Under the pieces are notes generated by a model, which made no database searches, had not been told where the DNA came from, and was given only the letters and a program-made list of their open reading frames with translations. Positions 6,460 to 12,789 of a stretch of 23,143 nucleotides of DNA are shown here, in pieces. Origin of the DNA: an uncultured Prevotellaceae bacterium (GTDB lineage Bacteria; Bacteroidota; Bacteroidia; Bacteroidales; Bacteroidaceae); the NCBI GenBank assembly GCA_900315105.1, contig OMXX01000112.1, positions 1-23,143 on the forward strand, read 5' to 3'. The position numbers were made by a program, and so were the translations under genes. The stretch's first letter is position 1. The number at the start of each line of letters is the position of its first letter.

Positions 6460-7137
6460 TTATTCGAATATACTACAGATTGTATTTTTACAATCCTCTG
6501 TTGTTCTTATGATAAGTTGTTCCGCCCTTGTATCATCAACATAGGAAAGCAATTTCGTCACATCTTTATACTTTACGGCTATGTCTGAGATTTTTTTCGC
6601 CCAATACCCCATACTATCCAAGAAGTCCTCCGTCTTTGTATAATATGCTTCCTTCCTTTGGTATTTCTTGTAGCTATCTTTTATGCTTTTGGGATTAAGT
6701 ACCGCGATCATACTATCTAACGCCATTACGCTATCACAAATGGGGGCAGAAGGGTAATCACAAACTATTTTCTGCGCAGATGAAAATATCGATTTTGCAA
6801 GAGTGCTAGTAGAAAAGCCGCTAAAACTTCCTTTTTGCCTTGATGCTACAATCTCATGAGTGAGATATCCGTCTTTATCTGACATAATATATTTAGCTTC
6901 TGCGAATCCCCAATTAAAGATTATCCATGCCTTAGTGATTCTCCACTCCCCAATAGGGAAACCTTGAATGAAATCTTTATCAACAATGGATATGTCATAC
7001 CTGCCATTACCATTAGATTCCATAGCCAGCATAACATTGCAGATGTAATCATATGCAGTTTGATCGCCATTAATTTCCAGCGTATCAATTTTCATAGATA
7101 CACCATTACATTTTATTCCCAAGATACAATCAGCCAT
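6460..7137 (-). CDS. Hypothetical protein (225 aa)
   Basis: ATG 7137 is preferred to the in-frame ATG 7203. The extra 22 residues are encoded by a perfect hairpin and an A-run (7159-7186 and onward) and look like intercistronic RNA, whereas AAGAGAAATA precedes ATG 7137. The product begins MADCILGIKCNGVSMKIDTLEI and contains a beta-rich first half (GFPIGEWRITKAWIIFNWGFAEAKY) and a helical second half ending NTICSIF. No catalytic motif or membrane span is seen. The family is not recognised. Confidence 0.65.
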   Translation of the reverse strand: MADCILGIKCNGVSMKIDTLEINGDQTAYDYICNVMLAMESNGNGRYDISIVDKDFIQGFPIGEWRITKAWIIFNWGFAEAKYIMSDKDGYLTHEIVASRQKGSFSGFSTSTLAKSIFSSAQKIVCDYPSAPICDSVMALDSMIAVLNPKSIKDSYKKYQRKEAYYTKTEDFLDSMGYWAKKISDIAVKYKDVTKLLSYVDDTRAEQLIIRTTEDCKNTICSIFE

Positions 7138-7158
7138 ATTATTTCTCTTTTTTTTAAT

Positions 7159-7186
7159 GGTCGCAAGACCTGCCTGCCTTGCGACC
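7159..7186 (-). promoter_or_regulatory. Intercistronic RNA hairpin
   Basis: Perfect 9-bp inverted arms, GGTCGCAAG and CTTGCGACC (7159-7167 and 7178-7186), with a 10-base loop between the coiled-coil gene and the 225-aa gene. On the transcribed strand it is followed by A-rich, not T-rich, sequence. It is therefore not a standard terminator; it could stabilise or separate the two parts of the mRNA. Confidence 0.6.
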
Positions 7187-7203
7187 AGGAAACTATTACT
7201 CAT

Positions 7204-8607
7204 CTAGGCAGCGATGTTATTTTCTACCATATAATCCTTATGCTTCTCAATCTTTTCAAGATACGACTGTATCTCTTCTATGAAAGATTGTGCTTGATCA
7301 CGCTTCGCACACAGATCGTAATACACTTTATGCTCTGCATCGTATTCTGCTTTGAAAGCCGCATACTCAGGATGCTCTTTGGCAAAACGTTTGTCACGCT
7401 CATCACGAATCGTGCTCCAGGTCTTTCCTTTAAACTCTTCCTCTTCTGCTATGGCATCAAGCATTTCGTCCCGCATTTTATTATACTCACTATTTTTGGA
7501 ACTAAGTTCATCCCACTTAGGCTGCTCTTGCTCAATGTTAGCCGAAACAGTATCTATATACTTTTTCTTGCCTGAAATTGATTTTTCGAGTTCTGCGACG
7601 ACTGTAAAATTGCAGTTCATTATACGCTTGATGTAGGAACCAACTTTATCTGTTATTGGCGCAAGTGTCTGGAGTTGGTCGAGAAATCTTAATGCTCCAG
7701 AGATCTTTTCACCCTTAAATCGGACCATATCATCGCCAGTGATAATAATGGTACTAGGGTTAAAGAAACTTTCTTGTGCTCTATAATTGGTTGCAGACTG
7801 GATTTTCTCCAAACCAGAGACCATCTCTTCCACTTCATTTAATATGTTCTTCTGAACGAATGATTCCGGATCACTAACAGCACTATTATAGACATCAGCC
7901 GTGAATGCCATTGTCTTTATCCACTCCTGATTATCAAGATGGTATCGTCTGGTGTAACGGATAATATCACTCGCACAAGCTTTGCGATAATGAACCCACT
8001 GAGAATAAGGCAATATGCCTATACCTTTATAGTATATCTGTAAGAAGAAGTAGCTGGCACTGCCATATCCGAAGTTAGTAAGATAGACGACCTTAATATC
8101 ATCATTCAGGTTGAAAGCTGGTGATGCCCAACCAACTCGACGATGTGAATATGCCAAGATGAATGATTCTTTGTTCAGGTCGTAGTAATAATCCTCCAAC
8201 GTTGCAGGTAATACTCGATAGGCAATACGATTATAATATCTCTGACGTTGGTCGCGGGCATAAGCATCTTTCCCTGCTTTATCTCCTTTTTTATCATACT
8301 CATCTATCTCTTTTTGATAATCAGCGAAAGAAACAGATGGTACACAGGAAATCCATTGATAAGAGTCAGACAGGCAAGAGCAGAAATCAAAGTCTAATGA
8401 AAGTCTTCTCAACGAACTCCCTTTCACATAGTCTTGCAAGTCTAATACGGAACGGTTGTCATTATCTGCCATCCGTTTCAGTTCATCAAGTTGATCCTGA
8501 TGCTTGAACTTAAGCTCAACGAAATCAACCTTTACTCGATTTTCATTCTCTTCTTTGCGAAGAACGCACATGTGCGTTTCATTCACTTTAACATTGTACA
8601 TATTCAT
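7204..8607 (-). CDS. Coiled-coil hypothetical protein (467 aa), first gene of the minus-strand operon
   Basis: I place the start at ATG 8607, where AAAGGAA lies 6-8 bases upstream. The frame extends to a GTG at 8652, but that region holds a promoter element (site B). The N-terminal two thirds look globular (tyrosine-rich: RYYNRIAYRVLPATLEDYYYDL, FGYGSASYFFLQIYYKGIGILPYSQW). Residues from about 340 are charged and helical with heptad-like spacing (KWDELSSKNSEYNKMRDEM, then AQSFIEEIQSYLEKIEKH), so a long coiled coil is likely. There is no signal peptide, so it should be cytosolic. I do not recognise it. It heads the operon that continues through the 225-aa protein, the YbjN-like protein, the penicillin-binding protein and the 110-aa protein, under sites B and E. 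Confidence 0.75.
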   Translation of the reverse strand: MNMYNVKVNETHMCVLRKEENENRVKVDFVELKFKHQDQLDELKRMADNDNRSVLDLQDYVKGSSLRRLSLDFDFCSCLSDSYQWISCVPSVSFADYQKEIDEYDKKGDKAGKDAYARDQRQRYYNRIAYRVLPATLEDYYYDLNKESFILAYSHRRVGWASPAFNLNDDIKVVYLTNFGYGSASYFFLQIYYKGIGILPYSQWVHYRKACASDIIRYTRRYHLDNQEWIKTMAFTADVYNSAVSDPESFVQKNILNEVEEMVSGLEKIQSATNYRAQESFFNPSTIIITGDDMVRFKGEKISGALRFLDQLQTLAPITDKVGSYIKRIMNCNFTVVAELEKSISGKKKYIDTVSANIEQEQPKWDELSSKNSEYNKMRDEMLDAIAEEEEFKGKTWSTIRDERDKRFAKEHPEYAAFKAEYDAEHKVYYDLCAKRDQAQSFIEEIQSYLEKIEKHKDYMVENNIAA

Positions 8608-8642
8608 AATAGTTTCCTTTAAAAAGTTTATTTGTTTACTCA

Positions 8643-8672
8643 TTAATACCACAATTCTTCAAAAGGTAAACA
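8643..8672 (-). promoter_or_regulatory. Candidate alternative-sigma promoter, site B
   Basis: Minus strand: TGTTTAC at 8672-8666, 15 bases, GGTA at 8650-8647, followed by TTAATG. The gene start at 8607 is about 40 bases further on. Confidence 0.6.
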
Positions 8673-8714
8673 GACAATGATGTTTTTTTTAATTTTCTCT
8701 GTTCCCTACAACTG

Positions 8715-8744
8715 TTAATACCATAATAATAGGAAATGTAAACA
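8715..8744 (-). promoter_or_regulatory. Candidate alternative-sigma promoter, site E (tandem with site B)
   Basis: Minus strand: TGTTTAC at 8744-8738, 15 bases, GGTA at 8722-8719, followed by TTAAC. It faces the same way as site B, 72 bases upstream of it. Confidence 0.6.
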
Positions 8745-8775
8745 AACATAAGAAAATATTTTTTTCTGTTTACAT
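8736..8775. repeat. Inverted repeat joining divergent sites E and C
   Basis: ATGTAAACA at 8736-8744 and TGTTTACAT at 8767-8775 are perfect 9-bp inverted arms around an AT-rich core. They place two candidate -35 elements back to back. Confidence 0.7.
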
Positions 8776-8796
8776 CTGGGTGGCCAAGGGTATATA
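8767..8796 (+). promoter_or_regulatory. Candidate alternative-sigma promoter, site C
   Basis: TGTTTAC at 8767-8773, 15 bases, GGTA at 8789-8792, followed by TATATAAG. The start codon of the zinc-ribbon gene is at 8827. Confidence 0.6.
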
Positions 8797-8826
8797 TAAG
8801 TGTCAAACATTTAAAAAGATAGAATT

Positions 8827-9405
8827 ATGGAAACAGTAACAAAAACAACAAGCAAAAGAAGAAAGACCTTTGGTCAGCAAGAACGTTATGAACATGTCAC
8901 AAAAGCCATCTTCAACGAAAAGCTAAAATGCAAAGATGATACTTGGCTTCGAAACATCGACATTACAACAGAGGAACCATGGTTGGTCAAGAAGGTGAGG
9001 CGCATCATCGAAAAGCGTATGTGCCAAACTTATCACAAGCAACACAAAGAAGTCTTCCATGAACATGGGAACCAGAGTCGTCATAACATGAAACGAGCGG
9101 TATCTTATGAACTCTACATCATTGGTCAGGTAGAGAACGTTGAAAAACAAAGCAGAGGGGACTCTACTCATTGGAAGCGCAAGTATGATCCTAATACGGG
9201 GAAAATCGTATTCAAAAAGAAAGTCGGCTATCATACTATTGAGGAAGCCAAAAAGTTCGCAGTCAAGTTGGTAAAAGAAAAGCCGTGGTGCCGCAAGGCG
9301 GTCAACGTTTATAAATGCCATCATTGCAATATGTATCATATAGGACATGAAAGCGAGATGACTATAGCTCCGATTTTGAGCGTTCAGCCGATAGCTAACG
9401 CTTGA
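8827..9405 (+). CDS. Basic zinc-ribbon-like hypothetical protein
   Basis: The product has 192 residues and is strongly basic, with no signal or membrane segment. Near the C-terminus, YKCHHCNMYHIGH places Cys164, Cys167, His171 and His174 as a compact zinc-binding CxxC-HxxH motif. It is similar to the CxxCGxxHxGH motif of small phage and plasmid proteins. The basic charge suggests nucleic-acid binding. It is transcribed alone from site C, divergently from the 8607 operon. The following caspase operon has its own promoter. The family is not recognised beyond the metal motif. Confidence 0.7.
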   Translation: METVTKTTSKRRKTFGQQERYEHVTKAIFNEKLKCKDDTWLRNIDITTEEPWLVKKVRRIIEKRMCQTYHKQHKEVFHEHGNQSRHNMKRAVSYELYIIGQVENVEKQSRGDSTHWKRKYDPNTGKIVFKKKVGYHTIEEAKKFAVKLVKEKPWCRKAVNVYKCHHCNMYHIGHESEMTIAPILSVQPIANA

Positions 9406-9453
9406 TCGCAGTTAAAAAAGGTTGCAGAAAGAATAATTCTCAAAAATTATTCA

Positions 9454-9461
9454 TATCTTTG
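9454..9461 (+). promoter_or_regulatory. Housekeeping -7 box of the caspase operon
   Basis: TATCTTTG matches TAnnTTTG, with no good -33 partner. The expected transcript start is only about 10 bases before the ATG, giving a very short leader. Confidence 0.6.
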
Positions 9462-9464
9462 TGG

Positions 9465-9480
9465 CATAATTCGAATTATG
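9465..9480 (+). promoter_or_regulatory. Perfect 16-bp palindrome covering the caspase start codon
   Basis: CATAATTCGAATTATG is its own reverse complement, and its last three bases are the ATG. Its position between the -7 box and the coding region suits a repressor site. Confidence 0.6.
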
Positions 9481-10362
9481 AAGCAAATGATTCTCATACT
9501 GGCCTTGTTCTTGGCATTTCCATCATCAGGTGATGCCAAGAAGAGGGCTTTTCTTGTTGGCATATCAAAATATAGAGCAAACGGACGGACTGCATGGGGA
9601 AATATTCATGGAAAAGAAGATGTTGACTCTCTGGCTCCAGCTTTAATTAAGAAAGGATTTGCTGTCACAACGTTAGTAAATGAGCAAGCCACGTATCAGG
9701 GAATAACAAATTCTTTAAAGAGGCTAATTATAGAAACGGAAAAAGGGGATATCGTCTTTATTCATTTCTCTTGTCATGGGCAACCTGTAGAAGATGGATT
9801 ACTAAAAGGTTACTCTAAAGATGAAAAAGACGGATATGACGAAGCCATTGTTCCGATTGATGCAGGCAAGGAATATTCCCCCAATGGATATAAGGGAGAG
9901 AAACACCTGATTGACGACGAGTTAAATGGCTATATCAAATCTCTACGGACAAAGATCGGCCCTAAAGGAATGTTATATGTAACTATCGATGCTTGTCATG
10001 CAGGAGAATCTTCTCGAAAGGGTATAGAAACCGTAAGGGGAACCAATGAGGCATTAACATCACAAGCGAGTAAGAATTATAATCCAAAGCGAGATACAAT
10101 AAGACACTATAATGTAGAAAAGGCTCCTAACCTATCACCAGTATTATTCATTGAAGCTTGTAAAGCACGTGAACGTAATACTGAACTTAGAATAAAAGGT
10201 AAAGAGTTTGGAGCACTGTCCTATAATCTATGGTATACTCTTAATCAAATGCCATCTTTTGGATTAAATAGTAAAAATGAATTCAAGTCTAAGGTTAACG
10301 AATCTACAAAAGTTAAAGGGCATTGGCCTGGAACTCAACAAACACTTGTAATTGAAGAGTAA
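9478..10362 (+). CDS. Exported caspase-family (peptidase C14) protein
   Basis: The product has 294 residues with a signal peptide at 1-20 ending SSGDA. The caspase p20-like domain begins directly after it: AFLVGISKY at 24-32, then GKEDVDSLAPALIKKGF, VFIHFSCHGQ with the catalytic His100, and LYVTIDACHAGE with the catalytic Cys173. Both dyad residues and the flanking Gly are intact. There are no additional domains. Bacterial caspase homologues of this type cleave after basic residues and often sit beside effector or signalling genes. It is the first gene of an operon; the ECF sigma gene begins about 10 bases after its stop, and a membrane anti-sigma-like gene follows. A role in cutting that anti-sigma protein on the periplasmic side is attractive but inferred. 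Confidence 0.92.
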   Translation: MKQMILILALFLAFPSSGDAKKRAFLVGISKYRANGRTAWGNIHGKEDVDSLAPALIKKGFAVTTLVNEQATYQGITNSLKRLIIETEKGDIVFIHFSCHGQPVEDGLLKGYSKDEKDGYDEAIVPIDAGKEYSPNGYKGEKHLIDDELNGYIKSLRTKIGPKGMLYVTIDACHAGESSRKGIETVRGTNEALTSQASKNYNPKRDTIRHYNVEKAPNLSPVLFIEACKARERNTELRIKGKEFGALSYNLWYTLNQMPSFGLNSKNEFKSKVNESTKVKGHWPGTQQTLVIEE

Positions 10363-10372
10363 AGTATATAAT

Positions 10373-11125
10373 ATGGAAATAACGAATAGCAAAAAGTTCA
10401 ACAAATTCATCTCAGAGAAGAGAGAAGATACATTTCGCATTCTTTCGAGCCGAATAAAATTTCCAATGTCTAAAGATGAAAAATCGGAAGTTTTTCAGAA
10501 TTCTGCAATTGCATTATATAACAAAATAGATAAAGGTATCTTAACCACGCTAAAATGTAGGCAAAAATACGATGGTTTAATCCAAGATGTGGAGCTCCCC
10601 GTCCTTGCAGATGAAGCGACACCAACGCTCTTGTCTTATTTTGTTGAAATATGTTACAGGCAAGCGCTAAAGTTAAAAGAGAAAAAGTATGGTGAAGGAG
10701 CAAATGCCTCATCCTCCAAAAAGGCCAGGCTATTTTTAATGAGATCCTTAGGGGTGGCTAAAGACAATGATTTTGCAGACCTTACACTTAATTATACAGG
10801 CTATCAGAAAGAAGAAAGTAGTAAACAATACGTAGAAATGGATGGTCCTATCTCTAACGAGCAATGTATGGAGATACTGAATATGTGCTCTGAATCCGAC
10901 AATTCTATTTATCGGGAAATAATGTCTCAAGCACTTGATACCTTAGCAACACGATGTAGAGAACTTTTAGGTAGTTATTATGCTCATAAAAGGACTACTT
11001 GGTCAGAAATTGCATCTTTGTTTGATATCAAGGGGGGAGCTAGCCATGCAAAAGTAGCTGCTCAGAGATGTCGAGAAAGACTTACCGAAAAATGTCATGA
11101 AATAGAAAGGAAAAGAATATGGTAG
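10373..11125 (+). CDS. ECF-type RNA polymerase sigma factor (divergent)
   Basis: The product has 250 residues from ATG 10373; an in-frame TTG at 10352 overlaps the caspase gene and is less likely. Region 2 is recognisable at about 35-105 (EVFQNSAIALYNKI, then TLLSYFVEICYRQALKLKEKK). Region 4 is at about 183-240 (ALDTLATRCRELLGSYYAHKRTTWSEIASLFDI, then AKVAAQRCRERL), a helix-turn-helix typical of -35 recognition. It is longer than the usual 160-190 residues, mainly through a linker of about 75 residues between the two domains. The stop overlaps the next gene's start (ATGGTAG), so the two are translationally coupled, as is usual for a sigma/anti-sigma pair. I infer that it reads the five TGTTTAC-N15-GGTA sites nearby. 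Confidence 0.82.
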   Translation: MEITNSKKFNKFISEKREDTFRILSSRIKFPMSKDEKSEVFQNSAIALYNKIDKGILTTLKCRQKYDGLIQDVELPVLADEATPTLLSYFVEICYRQALKLKEKKYGEGANASSSKKARLFLMRSLGVAKDNDFADLTLNYTGYQKEESSKQYVEMDGPISNEQCMEILNMCSESDNSIYREIMSQALDTLATRCRELLGSYYAHKRTTWSEIASLFDIKGGASHAKVAAQRCRERLTEKCHEIERKRIW

Positions 11126-11781
11126 ACAATAGCGAGAGAATAGATAAGTTCCTTAAGAAGCAAATGACTCCTGAGGAAAATAAAAAGTTTCTTGAAGACT
11201 TAAAATTGGACAAAGTACTTCGCAAAGAAGCTCAAATGGCAGTGCTAATGATTCAAGAACTTCAAGAGAGACAAGCAAAAAAAGATGCAGAAATAATAGA
11301 AGACATACTTGTGTCAAAGAAAAGGACTAAGACGATTAGCATTGTCCGCTGGTCACTATCCATTGCCGCAATGTTTATCCTCATATTTGGAGTAATGATA
11401 ACATTGTGGAACAAACAAAGTGATGCAGATGTCTTGTACGCACAAGCAGATATTATTTTTGAGCAACATTACTCGCCATATGTCTTGCAGGGAGAACCGC
11501 GTGGTGGCGACTCTGATGTAGAGAAAGAATTGTCAACGCTGTTTAATCAAATTGGGACAGAAAAAGATGTCACTCCAGTCATAGAAAAACTCCAAAAGAT
11601 TCACGATTCTATTGATTCTGAATATGAGTATAGTCTATATGCCGATGACATTGTCTGGTATTTGGCATTGGCGTACCTTAAAGGCCACAATCTTGAAAAG
11701 GCGAAAGAATTATTGAAACCTTTGGCAGAAAATGGTCACGAAGAAGCCATAACATTATTAAAAGCAATAGAAGCATTTTGA
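11119..11781 (+). CDS. Membrane-spanning anti-sigma-like protein with TPR-like C-terminus
   Basis: The product has 220 residues. The cytosolic N-terminus (IDKFLKKQMTPEENKKFLEDLKLDKVLRKE) resembles the short helical N-termini of Bacteroidota anti-sigma/TPR proteins. One membrane segment lies at about 75-97 (VRWSLSIAAMFILIFGVMI). The remainder should be periplasmic and is helical, with TPR-like units (YADDIVWYLALAYLKGHNLEKAKELLKPLAENGHEEAITLLKAI). No zinc-binding HxxxCxxC motif is present, so it is not a classical ZAS anti-sigma factor. It overlaps the sigma gene by 7 bases. The topology puts the TPR tail in the same compartment as the exported caspase and TPR-CHAT proteins. The anti-sigma role is inferred from order, overlap and topology. 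Confidence 0.72.
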   Translation: MVDNSERIDKFLKKQMTPEENKKFLEDLKLDKVLRKEAQMAVLMIQELQERQAKKDAEIIEDILVSKKRTKTISIVRWSLSIAAMFILIFGVMITLWNKQSDADVLYAQADIIFEQHYSPYVLQGEPRGGDSDVEKELSTLFNQIGTEKDVTPVIEKLQKIHDSIDSEYEYSLYADDIVWYLALAYLKGHNLEKAKELLKPLAENGHEEAITLLKAIEAF

Positions 11782-11893
11782 AGCTACTCATACTATAGCT
11801 TTCGCCAGTCTGGTAGTGAGCATGACTATAATCTACTCACAATAATTTAAATTTATATTATTATGATTAAATTTTCAATTTATCAGAAAATGT

Positions 11894-11922
11894 AGATTGA
11901 GGTTATTAACTAGCCTCAATCT
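11894..11922 (+). promoter_or_regulatory. Hairpin directly in front of the 30-aa peptide gene
   Basis: Perfect 9-bp arms, AGATTGAGG (11894-11902) and CCTCAATCT (11914-11922), lie 3 bases upstream of ATG 11926. Folding would hide the ribosome entry region. A 10-codon frame (11863-11895) ends at the first arm. Confidence 0.6.
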
Positions 11923-11925
11923 AAG

Positions 11926-12018
11926 ATGACGAGTTACGAAAAATGGAGTTTAGTTATTTCAGTATTAACATTATTGGCAACGATAGCTATGCCATTAGTA
12001 GTAGCACTACTCTTATAA
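11926..12018 (+). CDS. 30-aa single-span membrane peptide
   Basis: The frame MTSYEKWSLVISVL onward ends LLL before TAA 12016-12018. After a short polar start (TSYEKW), residues 8-30 are almost wholly hydrophobic (V, I, L, A, M, with one proline), giving a single membrane helix with little else. It lies between a start-proximal hairpin and a strong terminator, which supports a real small gene. Such peptides can be toxins of type I systems, regulators of a membrane partner or phage-type small proteins. The neighbour upstream is the membrane anti-sigma-like protein. It is too short for a family call. Confidence 0.55.
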   Translation: MTSYEKWSLVISVLTLLATIAMPLVVALLL

Positions 12019-12033
12019 CGAGGAGATAGTTTC

Positions 12034-12069
12034 CTAAGGGAGTTTTACGCTCCCTTAGTTTTCTTTCTT
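12034..12069 (+). terminator. Intrinsic terminator of the caspase/sigma operon
   Basis: Stem CTAAGGGAG (12034-12042), 7-base loop, CTCCCTTAG (12050-12058), then TTTTCTTTCTT. The stop codon of the convergent gene (12055-12057) is inside the stem. Confidence 0.9.
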
Positions 12070-12786
12070 ATTTATCAAGCATATCTGTTCACAAGAGGGC
12101 GAGTATAATTTCTCTGACGACCAAACACAAACAGTATCCATTCCTACTGTTGGGAACAGATTATTGGATTCATTAAATATATAGCCCTCATAACCCTTAT
12201 CATGCAATATGGATTTAAAATATAATCCATTAGAGTAATCTGTAAGAAGTTGAAGAAGATATCCTATATGGTCATTTGGAATCGATAAAATCCGTTCCAT
12301 CTCCGCAGCAACCATTCTAATCCTTGTACTTTGTTCTTGATTATTTATCCAAGAAGAATCCTTTAATAAAAAATCTTCAATAGGACGGATACTATTTTGT
12401 AAAGGTGCAAATGACACTCCCTTCCAACTTTTCAATTTATCTGTAAAGATTGGAAAGCCAGATTTATCTAAAACAGCAAGGAGTTCAATACAGAAACAAG
12501 AATCTCTCAAATCCAACAGGTTGATAGGCTCCTTTATTGTGCATTCGGTAATCCATAACCCCTTAGCAAGATTGGTATGTCTATTAATCGCACAATATCC
12601 AGTGTTTTCTGCCTGATTATACGAATTAAAAAAGAAAAATGCACCAGCCAGATTTTTAATGCCAGTATCTGGATAAACATATTCGGGATTTTTAAAGTTT
12701 GAACTCCAATCCTTTGGAGGCTCTATTATGTCATATCGATATAGTTGTACTTCTGGTTGAAGTATATAATCTGTTAACTGATTCAT
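12055..12786 (-). CDS. Partner of the TPR-CHAT protein, weakly RES/ART-like
   Basis: The product has 243 residues, with no signal peptide. The sequence order faintly resembles RES-type ADP-ribosyltransferase/NAD-degrading domains: LYRYDI at 15-20, GIKNLAGAFFFFNSYNQAEN at 42-61, WITECTIKEPINLLDLRD at 78-95, and a late GYEGYIFNES at 198-207 like the GYDGIxYxSSR motif. The match is weak, and the usual Arg-Glu-Ser triad cannot be assigned with confidence. It begins 3 bases after the TPR-CHAT stop, so the two are surely cotranscribed. In known CHAT systems the adjacent gene is often the protease substrate or effector, so an effector role is plausible. No membrane span is seen. Confidence 0.55.
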   Translation of the reverse strand: MNQLTDYILQPEVQLYRYDIIEPPKDWSSNFKNPEYVYPDTGIKNLAGAFFFFNSYNQAENTGYCAINRHTNLAKGLWITECTIKEPINLLDLRDSCFCIELLAVLDKSGFPIFTDKLKSWKGVSFAPLQNSIRPIEDFLLKDSSWINNQEQSTRIRMVAAEMERILSIPNDHIGYLLQLLTDYSNGLYFKSILHDKGYEGYIFNESNNLFPTVGMDTVCVWSSEKLYSPSCEQICLINKKEN

Positions 12787-12789
12787 ATT

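Noticed and set aside
8633..8639. TGTTTAC on the plus strand next to site B
   Set aside because: No GGTA follows at 15 bases, and it lies in the leader of the opposite gene.
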